From contig JACNJE010000063.1 in the NCBI GenBank assembly GCA_014382705.1, positions 1 through 33,530 of the forward strand: a stretch of DNA of 33,530 bases. Direction: 5' to 3'. Shown in pieces: positions 25,347 through 31,852 of the stretch. The stretch comes from Verrucomicrobiota bacterium (GTDB taxonomy: Bacteria; Verrucomicrobiota; Verrucomicrobiia; Limisphaerales; UBA1096). The first letter of the stretch is position 1. Every line of letters starts with the position of its first letter. A program made the translations under genes and the position numbers. Under the pieces are notes generated by a model. The model made no database searches, was not told where the DNA came from, and was given only the letters and a program-made list of their open reading frames with translations.

Positions 25347-27248
25347 TTAGTTGGCTTTGTTGCGAATGAGCCAGTATCGGATGTCGACCGCCTTCGGGTG
25401 GCCGGGCTGAAGGCCGATCACGCGCTTGTAATGGATGTTGGCTTTGCCCACGTCGTTGAGCCGGTTGGCGTACAGTTTGCCGGCCTCGAAGTGGGCCTGC
25501 GCGTTGTCCGGGTTCAACTGCAGGAAGGTTTCAAACTCGGTTGCGGCGTCGGCATAATAGTTGCCCTGCGCCAGCGACATGGCGAAGTTGAAACGGGCCG
25601 GCCCGTCGTTTGGGTCGATGGCCAGCGCGTGCTCGAATGACTGCAGCGCCAGGTCGGTGTCGCCGGTGTAAAAGGCCGCTTGGCCAAGCTCGAACCGGGC
25701 GTCGAACCAGGCCGGGTCGGCCTTGGCCGCCTCGATGTACGCCGCCTTGGCGCGCTGCCATTCCTCCGACTTCTGGGCTGCGGCGCCGTCGTCAAAATAG
25801 CGCTTGGCCACCGGGCGGTCGCCGCCGACGGGCAGGGCCGGGTTCAGGTATTTGTACCGTGGAAAGGCGACCGCGCTGGGCAGGACGCTCGCCACCCTCA
25901 CCGCGTTCGTGGAGGCCTTGGCCACCGGGCCGGGGCCGGGCAGCGGCGTGGTCGGGACCGGCACGTTCGAGCGCCAGGAGAGTTGCTGCTGGGTATTCCC
26001 TTTCGGCTTGGCCGGGGATTTCCCGTCGTCGTCGGCGAACCAGTTCCGCGGATCGAGCTTTTGTCTCCAGCCCTTGGCTGGCTCCGGCTCGGGCGGGGCG
26101 GCTTCGGTTTGGGCGGCTTCAGGCTCCGGCTCGGGTGCAGTTGGCACGACCGGTTCCGGCTTGGCCTCAGGGACCGGCAGCGGCGCAGGCTCAACCACGG
26201 TCACGACTTCCGGTTCGGGTGCCGGCGGTTCCGGCTCCGGCTCCTCGGCGGGCGGCTCAACGATCACGACCTCGGGTGACTCCGGCTCCGGCTCCGGTAC
26301 GGCCACCGCGACGACCGGCTCCGGCTTCACCTTTTCTTTTGGTTCCGGCTCAACTTTGGCGACCGGCTCCGGCTCCGGCTCGGGGATCGGTTCCGGCTCC
26401 GGTTCCGGCTCGGGGATCGGGTCGGGCTTGAGATATTCCTCGAGTTGGTTGGCGAGCGTCCGGATGTCGGCATCCTCCTTCGGCACGAGGTCGAGGTAGT
26501 CGTGATACGCCTTCAGCGCGCGGTCGTATTGCTTCATCTGCTGCAAAACAGCGCCGAGGTTGCGCCGGGCCAGGGTGTTTTTGTTGTCGAGTTTAATGGC
26601 CTGCTCGAAATGAGCGGCGGCGTCGCTGTATCTCTTTTGTGACCAGGCGATGTTGCCGAGGTTGTTTTGTGCGCGCGGGTCGTGGCCAATCTTGCTGAAG
26701 CTCTTTTGTGCATCGTCGATCCGTTTCGCGCCGTACTCGGCAATGCCCTTCTCGAGCCAGAGATCGAACACGTGGTTGGTCGCGTTTGTGCCGCGGATCG
26801 TGATGAGCAGTGAACCGAGGTCGTTGGCGGCCTCCTCCCAATTCGCCACCTCGAGGTGCAGCCAGGCGCGGTTTTGGTACGCCTGGAGCCTGCTTTCCTG
26901 GCCGCCTTTTGCGATGGCGAGGTCGAACCACTTTTTTGCCTCCCGCAACGCCCCGGTCTTGGCGGTCCCGGTGTGATCCTTGGCGACGGTCTGGTGCGTG
27001 AGGCCGAGCTGGTTGTACAGTTTGCCGACGACGACGAGATTGTTCTTGAGGCTGGGGTGATCCTCGATGCGTTTCCGCGCCTCCTCCAGTTGCTGGAGCG
27101 CCCCGGCTGTGTTGCCTTCGGCGAGCAGGCGGCTGCCCTCCTCGAGGGCTTTCTGCTCGGGCGGGGTGCACCCGGCCAGCGTGGCCACGAGGCAAGCCGC
27201 CGCCCAGAGCCGTCCGGGCCTGTTGGTCGGTTTTTGCGTGGTCCGCAT
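25347..27248 (-). CDS. TPR lipoprotein with Pro-Glu-rich linker
   Basis: The protein has 633 residues and carries a lipoprotein signal with lipobox LAGC and acylated Cys27; ATG 27248 is preferred over 27266 because it gives a compact n-region. Residues about 30-285 are TPR repeats. Residues about 285-400 are a low-complexity Pro-Glu linker (repeats of PEPEPEP and PIPEPEP) with short Val-rich interruptions. A second TPR block occupies about 490-630 (FDARFELGQAAFYTGD, then DPNDGPARFNFAMSLAQGNYY). It is probably an envelope scaffold that binds partner proteins; the charged linker may span the periplasm. It is the first gene of an operon with dnaG. A palindrome core (25679-25688) is read as Leu-Gly-Gln-Ala. 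Confidence 0.85.
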   Translation of the reverse strand: MRTTQKPTNRPGRLWAAACLVATLAGCTPPEQKALEEGSRLLAEGNTAGALQQLEEARKRIEDHPSLKNNLVVVGKLYNQLGLTHQTVAKDHTGTAKTGALREAKKWFDLAIAKGGQESRLQAYQNRAWLHLEVANWEEAANDLGSLLITIRGTNATNHVFDLWLEKGIAEYGAKRIDDAQKSFSKIGHDPRAQNNLGNIAWSQKRYSDAAAHFEQAIKLDNKNTLARRNLGAVLQQMKQYDRALKAYHDYLDLVPKEDADIRTLANQLEEYLKPDPIPEPEPEPEPIPEPEPEPVAKVEPEPKEKVKPEPVVAVAVPEPEPESPEVVIVEPPAEEPEPEPPAPEPEVVTVVEPAPLPVPEAKPEPVVPTAPEPEPEAAQTEAAPPEPEPAKGWRQKLDPRNWFADDDGKSPAKPKGNTQQQLSWRSNVPVPTTPLPGPGPVAKASTNAVRVASVLPSAVAFPRYKYLNPALPVGGDRPVAKRYFDDGAAAQKSEEWQRAKAAYIEAAKADPAWFDARFELGQAAFYTGDTDLALQSFEHALAIDPNDGPARFNFAMSLAQGNYYADAATEFETFLQLNPDNAQAHFEAGKLYANRLNDVGKANIHYKRVIGLQPGHPKAVDIRYWLIRNKAN

Positions 27249-27283
27249 GGGTGCTGGTGGTAGCATCGCGGCACGGGCGAGTC

Positions 27284-27302
27284 AAGGGAGGCACACTCCC
27301 TT
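27284..27302. promoter_or_regulatory. Inverted repeat in divergent promoter region
   Basis: A perfect 7-bp inverted repeat, AAGGGAG-GCACA-CTCCCTT, lies in the 70-bp divergent gap between the TPR lipoprotein and the DUF362-like gene. Its position fits an operator acting on both promoters. I see no convincing -10 or -35 boxes. Confidence 0.4.
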
Positions 27303-27318
27303 TGCGGCCCGGTTCATC

Positions 27319-28386
27319 ATGTTCCCCAAAAAACTGTACCATTGGCTGCCGTTGTGGGCCGGGTCGGTTTGCCTCGCGCCGGCCCTGGCGCCGCTTGGCC
27401 AAGCGCAGGAGGCCGCGCCGCCGCCCAAGCCGCGCATCCTGCTGGTGGAGGACAAGTCCGCCCTGCGCGAGTTCGAGGTCGATGCTGTCAAGGTGGCGGA
27501 AATGGTCGCCGAGGGCCTCAAGCGGCTCACCGGCCGGCCCAGCGCGGCGGCGGCCTGGCTGACGCTGGTCACCCCGGCGGACACGGTTGGCATCAAGGTC
27601 AACTCGGGGCCGGGGCCGATTGGCGGCACACGCAAGCCGGTGGTCGACGCGGTGGTGCGGGGGCTGCTCGAGGCGCGGCTCGCGCCGGATCGGATCATCA
27701 TCTGGGACCAGTCGCTGGCCAGCCTGAGGGCGGCCGGGTACGACGGCTTGGCCAAGCGGCACGGCGTACGGCTGGCCGGGAGCCAGGATGCCGGCTGGGA
27801 CGAGTCGGTGGCCTACGAGTCGCCGATTGTCGGCACGCTGGTCTCGGGCGACCTGGGCTTCGAGCGTGGCGGGGAGAAATCCAGCCGCAAGTCGCACCTG
27901 TCGCGGCTGCTCACCGGGGAGATGACGCGCATCATCAGCATCTGTCCACTGATCAACCACAACCGGGCCGGCGTGTCGGGCCACCTCGTCGGCCTGGTCG
28001 ATGGCAGCATGGACAACTCCCGGCGGTTTGGCACGAGCGCCTCGATCCTCGCGGTGTCGGTGCCGGAGATTTTGGCGCTCGAGGACGCGGAGCAGCGCCG
28101 GCTGCTTGGCGACCGGCTGGTGCTCAGCATCACCGACGCGTTGTTCTGCCAATATCTGGGCCAGAGTAAATGCCTGCTGCATTACACGGCTGCGCTTGGC
28201 CAATTGCGCTTCAGCACCGACCCGGTGGCGCTGGATGTCTTCTCGATCGAGGAACTCCAGCGGCAGCGGGAACGGTTCGAGGTGGACTTCTCGCCGCCGG
28301 ACTCCGCTTTGTATCGGAATGCCGCGCTGATCCAGCTCGGCGAGAGCGACCCGGCCCGGCGCGAGCTCGTGGAGATCTTTCGCTGA
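27319..28386 (+). CDS. Exported DUF362-like protein
   Basis: The protein has 355 residues. A signal peptide is followed by a cleavage region PLGQAQEA; ATG 27319 is chosen because it starts this signal, while the open frame extends far upstream over the divergent gene. The mature part has the DUF362 look: DTVGIKVNSGPGPIGGTRK near the N terminus, then alternating strands and helices (RIIIWDQSLASLRAAGYDG) and ISICPLINHNRAGVSGHL. There is no ferredoxin cysteine cluster. DUF362 proteins are often near redox or Fe-S enzymes, but the function is unknown. The exact palindrome at 27392-27405 encodes the cleavage region, and a second core (27747-27756) is read as LAKR. Confidence 0.7.
   Translation: MFPKKLYHWLPLWAGSVCLAPALAPLGQAQEAAPPPKPRILLVEDKSALREFEVDAVKVAEMVAEGLKRLTGRPSAAAAWLTLVTPADTVGIKVNSGPGPIGGTRKPVVDAVVRGLLEARLAPDRIIIWDQSLASLRAAGYDGLAKRHGVRLAGSQDAGWDESVAYESPIVGTLVSGDLGFERGGEKSSRKSHLSRLLTGEMTRIISICPLINHNRAGVSGHLVGLVDGSMDNSRRFGTSASILAVSVPEILALEDAEQRRLLGDRLVLSITDALFCQYLGQSKCLLHYTAALGQLRFSTDPVALDVFSIEELQRQRERFEVDFSPPDSALYRNAALIQLGESDPARRELVEIFR
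27392..27405. repeat. Iterated palindrome inside second signal-peptide cleavage site
   Basis: An exact CGCTTGGCCAAGCG is read as Pro-Leu-Gly-Gln-Ala at the end of the signal peptide of the DUF362-like protein. It occupies the same structural position as the copy at 11648-11661 in the propeller protein. Confidence 0.9.
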
Positions 28387-28421
28387 CCGGCCCGGTGCGG
28401 AATCGCGCATTGACATCGTGC

Positions 28422-28434
28422 CGCTTGGCCAAGC
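28422..28434. repeat. Iterated palindrome in fabG leader
   Basis: CGCTTGGCCAAGC lies 15 bases upstream of the fabG ATG, in the 63-bp gap after the DUF362-like gene. It is close enough to influence ribosome access if it folds in the mRNA. Confidence 0.85.
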
Positions 28435-28449
28435 AAATCTTTCCCCGCT

Positions 28450-29193
28450 ATGAGCTTGTTAGCTGACAAAGTCGCCGTGGTGACCGGTGCCGGCCGCGGG
28501 ATCGGCCGCGCCGTGGCCATCGCCTACGCCCGCATGGGTGCCGACGTGGTGTGCGTCTCGCGCACGGAGGAGAACTCGGCCAAGGCCGCCGCCGAGGTGG
28601 AGTCGCTTGGCCGCCGGGCCTGGCCGGTGGCCGTCGACGTGGCCGACACGGCCGCGGTGGAGGCCGCCGCGAAGGGCATCCTCGAGTCAGCCGGACGGGT
28701 GGACATCCTCGTCAACAACGCCGGCGTGACCCGCGACAACCTGCTGATGCGCATGAGCGAGGAGGAGTGGGACACCGTGCTCGACACCAACCTCAAGGGG
28801 GCGTTCAACTTCACCAAGGCCTTCACCCGGCCGTTCATCAGGCAGCGCAGCGGGCGCATCATCAACATCGCCTCGGTGATCGGCCTGATCGGCAACGCCG
28901 GCCAGAGCAACTACGCCGCCAGCAAGGCGGCGCTCATCGGCTTCACCAAGTCGGTCGCCAAGGAGCTGGCGCCGCGCGGCATCACCGTCAACGCCATCGC
29001 GCCCGGCTTCATCGAGACCGACATGACCGCCGTTCTCGACGAGAAAATGCGCGGGGAGATCCTCCAGCGCGTGCCGCTGGGCCGGTTCGGCGCCCCGGAC
29101 GACATCGCCCATGCGGCAGTGTTTCTGGCGATGGAGCCGACCGGCTACGTCACCGGGCAGGTGCTCACCGTGGACGGCGGCATGGTGATGTGA
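28450..29193 (+). CDS. fabG: 3-oxoacyl-ACP reductase
   Basis: The protein has 247 residues and performs the NADPH-dependent reduction of 3-oxoacyl-ACP in fatty-acid elongation. It is a classical SDR fold: cofactor motif TGAGRGIG at 12-19, NNAG in the middle, and catalytic Ser142, Tyr155 and Lys159 (YAASK). The C-terminal VTGQVLTVDGGMVM is typical of FabG. Length and all key residues are standard. It is followed by acpP and fabF, which confirms a fatty-acid synthesis cluster. Confidence 0.95.
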   Translation: MSLLADKVAVVTGAGRGIGRAVAIAYARMGADVVCVSRTEENSAKAAAEVESLGRRAWPVAVDVADTAAVEAAAKGILESAGRVDILVNNAGVTRDNLLMRMSEEEWDTVLDTNLKGAFNFTKAFTRPFIRQRSGRIINIASVIGLIGNAGQSNYAASKAALIGFTKSVAKELAPRGITVNAIAPGFIETDMTAVLDEKMRGEILQRVPLGRFGAPDDIAHAAVFLAMEPTGYVTGQVLTVDGGMVM

Positions 29194-29226
29194 GCCCCGG
29201 GGCGCGTTTTTTTTACGAATAGTTGC

Positions 29227-29255
29227 TTGACGGCCCCGGACGGCGTTCTTAAAGA
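29227..29255 (+). promoter_or_regulatory. Candidate acpP promoter
   Basis: A TTGACG -35 box (29227-29232) is separated by 17 bases from a weak TAAAGA -10 box (29250-29255), in the 85-bp gap between fabG and acpP. Separate, stronger transcription of acpP is common. Just upstream, GCCCCGGGGC and eight T residues (about 29194-29213) follow the fabG stop and might act as a weak terminator. Confidence 0.4.
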
Positions 29256-29278
29256 AGCCCCCGAACATTTGGAGATTT

Positions 29279-29521
29279 ATGTCTGACAATTCACCCGCAG
29301 ATCGGATCAAGAAAATCATCGTCGAGCAGCTCGGCGTCAACGAGGACCAAATCAAGCCGGAGGCCAAGTTCATCGAGGACTTGGGCGCGGACTCGCTCGA
29401 CACCGTCGAGCTGGTCATGGCACTGGAGGAAGAATTCGGAACCGAGATTCCCGACGAGGAGGCTGAAAAGCTTCAAAGCGTCGGCGATGTCGTCAAGTTC
29501 ATCGAAGACACCCAGTCCTGA
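29279..29521 (+). CDS. acpP: Acyl carrier protein
   Basis: The protein has 80 residues and is the acidic carrier of growing acyl chains. Phosphopantetheine attaches to Ser39 in the conserved [10 protein letters not shown]. The start is set by GGAG six bases upstream of the ATG. Length, charge and the helix pattern are standard. It lies between fabG and fabF, as in most bacterial fab clusters. Confidence 0.97.
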   Translation: MSDNSPADRIKKIIVEQLGVNEDQIKPEAKFIEDLGADSLDTVELVMALEEEFGTEIPDEEAEKLQSVGDVVKFIEDTQS

Positions 29522-29584
29522 GGGCAGGGACTGATCCTGGGGCAACTCGAGCCGCCGCCTGGCTTGGCTGTCCCGTTTTGCCTT

Positions 29585-30841
29585 ATGCCGGATTCATCAC
29601 GTAAACGCGTCGTCGTCACCGGCATCGGCGTCGTTTCCCCGCTTGGCCAAGGGGCGGAGTCCTTCTGGGAAAACCTCCTCGCCGGCCAATGCGGCATCGA
29701 CTCGATCCGCGCGTTCGACACCGACGGCTTCCCCTGCACCATCGCCGGCGAGGTGAAGGAGTTCGACCCCGCGCCGGCCTTCCCGTCGCCCAAGGAGGTT
29801 CGGCGCACCGACCGATTCACCCAGTTCGGCATCCACGCCGGCTGGCAGGCGCTCAACGACTCCGGCCTCGACCTCGACCGGGCCAACCGCGACCGCGTCG
29901 GCGCCATGATCGGCTCCGGCATCGGCGGCCTGGCCACGCTGGAGACCCAGCACAAGACCTTGCTCGACCGAGGCCCGGGCCGCATGTCGCCGTTCTTCAT
30001 CCCGATGATGATCCTCAACATGGCCTCCGGGATGTTCTCGCTTTACCACGGCCTGCGCGGCCCCAACGTGGCCACCTGCTCCGCCTGCGCCACCGCGAAC
30101 CACGCCATCGGAGAGGCATGGCGCACGCTCGTCATGGGCGATGCCGACGTCATGGTCGCCGGCGGCACCGAGTCGGCCGTGCACCCCACCGCCATGGGCG
30201 GCTTCGCCGCCATGAAGGCGCTCAGCACCCGCAACGACGACCCGCAGCACGCCTCCCGGCCGTTCGACGCCGGGCGCGACGGCTTCGTCATGGGCGAGGG
30301 CGCCGGCGTGCTGGTGCTGGAGACCCTCGAGCACGCCACCGCGCGCGGCGCGCGGATCTACTGCGAACTGGCCGGCTACGGCAACACCGCCGACGCCCAC
30401 CATATGTCCGCCCCCGCGCCCGGGGGCGAGGGCGGCGCGCGAGCCATGCGCATGGCCCTCCACTCCGGCGGACTCAACCCCGAAGACATCTCCTACATCA
30501 ACGCCCACGGCACCTCCACGCCGCAGGGCGACGTCTGCGAGACGCAGGCCATCAAGTCCGTGTTCGGCGGACACGCCCTCCGCCTGGCCGTCAGCTCCAC
30601 CAAGGGGGCGACCGGCCACATGCTCGGGGCCGCCGGCGGGGTGGAGATGGCCGCCTGCTGCAAGGCGCTCGAGACCGGCACCGTCCCGCCGACCCTCAAC
30701 TACGACACCCCCGATCCCGACTGCGACCTCGATTACGTCCCCAACGAGGCCCGCGAAATGGAAGTCAACGCCATCGCCAACAACTCCTTCGGTTTCGGCG
30801 GCCACAATGCGTGTCTGGTAGCAAAGAAGTTCATTGGTTAG
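29585..30841 (+). CDS. fabF: 3-oxoacyl-ACP synthase II
   Basis: The protein has 418 residues and condenses acyl-ACP with malonyl-ACP in chain elongation. The Cys-His-His triad of KAS II is visible: Cys168 in ATCSACATANH, His308 in NAHGTSTPQGD and His345 in KGATGHMLGAAGG, with Lys340. ATG 29585 is preferred over TTG 29564, because RKRVVVTGIGVVSPLG is the usual N terminus. The gene starts 63 bases after acpP. A palindrome core (29642-29651) near the 5' end is read as PLGQG, within the conserved SPLG segment. Confidence 0.95.
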   Translation: MPDSSRKRVVVTGIGVVSPLGQGAESFWENLLAGQCGIDSIRAFDTDGFPCTIAGEVKEFDPAPAFPSPKEVRRTDRFTQFGIHAGWQALNDSGLDLDRANRDRVGAMIGSGIGGLATLETQHKTLLDRGPGRMSPFFIPMMILNMASGMFSLYHGLRGPNVATCSACATANHAIGEAWRTLVMGDADVMVAGGTESAVHPTAMGGFAAMKALSTRNDDPQHASRPFDAGRDGFVMGEGAGVLVLETLEHATARGARIYCELAGYGNTADAHHMSAPAPGGEGGARAMRMALHSGGLNPEDISYINAHGTSTPQGDVCETQAIKSVFGGHALRLAVSSTKGATGHMLGAAGGVEMAACCKALETGTVPPTLNYDTPDPDCDLDYVPNEAREMEVNAIANNSFGFGGHNACLVAKKFIG

Positions 30842-30847
30842 ATCACT

Positions 30848-30861
30848 CGCTTGGCCAAGCG
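30848..30861. repeat. Iterated palindrome, 14-bp full copy after fabF
   Basis: An exact CGCTTGGCCAAGCG begins 7 bases after the fabF stop. It could form a 3'-end hairpin, but there is no T-run. A second core follows 54 bp later. Confidence 0.9.
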
Positions 30862-30863
30862 GC

Positions 30864-30893
30864 ACTTGCTAATATCAAGAATTGATCCGCTAC
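30864..30893. repeat. Diverged copy of REP-like element (copy A)
   Basis: The stretch starting ACTTGCTAATATCAAGAA and ending near GATCCGCTAC matches, with about five substitutions over 26 bases, the stretch at 31245-31275. The two look like old copies of one element bracketing about 350 bp. Confidence 0.5.
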
Positions 30894-30912
30894 GGTGCAG
30901 GTCAATTTTCCG

Positions 30913-30922
30913 CTTGGCCAAG
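30913..30922. repeat. Iterated palindrome core in post-fabF spacer
   Basis: CTTGGCCAAG in the context CCGCTTGGCCAAGG is the last palindrome copy before a 2.6-kb stretch that lacks the motif. Confidence 0.85.
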
Positions 30923-31050
30923 GAATAAGGTGGGTTTGCCCGGCAACAATAATCGAGCAACCGTTCGTCTGTCAGGTTTAAGTGGGACTCGACAAATCAC
31001 GTTCTTGGGCGCTTGCAGTTTCAATCATTGTCAATTACTGGGACTGCCCC
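30923..31050. other. Non-coding spacer
   Basis: I see nothing convincing here. A 61-codon plus-strand frame (30882-31067) runs through the palindrome and into the MITE-like repeat without a ribosome site or any family resemblance, so it is not called a gene. Confidence 0.4.
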
Positions 31051-31142
31051 GAATGGCACTTAGATAAGGCGGCGGATCGACGATTTATCAGGTGTTTTTC
31101 ATAGGTTTTTCATCGAAAGGAGTCCTTATCTAAGTGCCATTC
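31051..31142. mobile_element. MITE-like element with 19-bp perfect terminal inverted repeats
   Basis: GAATGGCACTTAGATAAGG at 31051-31069 is the exact reverse complement of 31124-31142. The 54 bases between are AT-rich and contain no gene. The 92-bp unit has the size and shape of a miniature inverted-repeat transposable element or a deletion derivative of an insertion sequence. No clear target-site duplication is visible at the edges. The transcript would fold into a long hairpin. Confidence 0.65.
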
Positions 31143-31146
31143 AGAA

Positions 31147-31266
31147 ATGACCCCTTTACGGAAACAACTGAGTGAACTTCCCAAGGGCGACCCGGAAAAG
31201 GTAGAGATCGCGATTCGGTTAAGGGCAGACAGTGAATGCTCGCTACTTGTCAATAACAAGAACTGA
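31147..31266 (+). pseudogene. Remnant of REP-associated (RAYT) transposase C terminus
   Basis: This is a 39-codon frame, MTPLRKQLSELPKGDPEKVE and onward to EIAIRLRADSEC. The block LPKGDPEKVEIAIRLR resembles the C-terminal tail of Y1/RAYT transposases, where a KGDP..K..IA..LR segment precedes the last helix. The catalytic HUH and Tyr region is absent. The frame runs straight into the REP-like repeat at 31245 and stops there. It is most likely a decayed fragment and not a functional small protein. The assignment rests on remembered family appearance, without an alignment. Confidence 0.5.
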
Positions 31267-31297
31267 CCCCTTTACTGACCCCTTTATGACCCCTTTA
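31245..31297. repeat. REP-like element (copy B) with tandem TGACCCCTTTA units
   Basis: ACTTGTCAATAACAAG contains the hairpin CTTGT-CAATA-ACAAG. It is followed by three head-to-tail units of TGACCCCTTTA (31264-31274, 31276-31286, 31287-31297). A fourth unit is at 31148-31158, directly after the MITE-like element. GGGGTCA-type ends next to a small hairpin are characteristic of repeats mobilised by RAYT transposases. Confidence 0.55.
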
Positions 31298-31414
31298 TGG
31301 GCAGGTGCAGCGTCGCCCAGCCGCTCCGAAAGCCGGACTGGCCATCGTGCGTCAGCGTGGGTGATTCCAGTTGGAGCGATGCCATTCATCTTCCGCCTGT
31401 GCCGCTGGGGACTG
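31298..31414. other. Spacer downstream of the DUF488 operon
   Basis: I see no gene and no clear terminator for the minus-strand operon that ends at 31415. Confidence 0.3.
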
Positions 31415-31852
31415 TCATCCGAGGTGCGAAATGTCCACGTCACCCCAATGCTGTTTCAAGTATTCCGCCACCAGTCGGCGATGGCAGTGATGCGGCTTGT
31501 CCTCGCTGCACAGCAGGCAGCCTTCGGCCACGACTTCCTTCGGGATGCGCTCTTCGATCTTCCGCTTCTCCATCAGGTCGAGAAACCGCTTCTCGTAAGT
31601 GGCCCAATCCCCTTTGCGCTTTTTGTATTCGTCGAGCATCTCTTTCGTGGGAGCCAGTTCAAGCGTATGCACGTAGTCCATGCCGCACACTTCCTTGAGG
31701 AAAAACGCGAGGTCGTCCCGCTTGGCGAACCCCGCCAGCTGCGACACGTTGTTGAGCCGCACATCCACGACCCGCTTGGCCCCGGATTTCCGGAGTGCGT
31801 TGAAAAATTGCTGCGCGTTCTTTTTGGTGAATCCAATGGTGAATACTTTCAT
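31415..31852 (-). CDS. DUF488 family protein (short, second copy)
   Basis: The protein has 145 residues. DUF488 hallmarks are present: VFTIGFTKKNAQQF at the N terminus, VVDVRLN, and near the C terminus LLCSEDKPHHCHRR, the conserved Cys-x-Glu...Cys-His-Arg cluster. The molecular role of the family is unsettled; members recur near DNA-modification and conflict genes. ATG 31852 overlaps the stop of the upstream DUF488 gene by four bases (ATGA), so the two are translationally coupled. The open frame extends to 32128 on this strand, but that part is the shadow of the neighbouring gene. This copy is shorter and diverged from its partner, suggesting a heteromeric pair. Confidence 0.85.
   Translation of the reverse strand: MKVFTIGFTKKNAQQFFNALRKSGAKRVVDVRLNNVSQLAGFAKRDDLAFFLKEVCGMDYVHTLELAPTKEMLDEYKKRKGDWATYEKRFLDLMEKRKIEERIPKEVVAEGCLLCSEDKPHHCHRRLVAEYLKQHWGDVDISHLG

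Noticed and set aside
23702-25369. Plus-strand frame of 555 codons opposite dnaG
   Set aside because: dnaG has an intact zinc finger and TOPRIM motifs on the minus strand; the plus frame is Gly/Val/Glu-rich shadow sequence.
26090-26430. Possible short tandem DNA repeat array or CRISPR in the Pro-Glu linker
   Set aside because: The repeats are codon-level (Glu-Pro) with irregular units and no spacers; they are part of a coding sequence.
29194-29213. Intrinsic terminator after fabG
   Set aside because: GCCCCGGGGC followed by T8 looks suggestive, but the palindrome has almost no loop and only a short possible stem; kept only as a remark under the acpP promoter.
30882-31067. 61-codon plus frame after fabF
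   Set aside because: It reads through the palindrome and into a transposon-like terminal repeat, lacks a ribosome site and resembles nothing.
31051-31297. Complete active insertion sequence
   Set aside because: No full transposase gene lies between or beside the repeats; only a 39-codon remnant is present.
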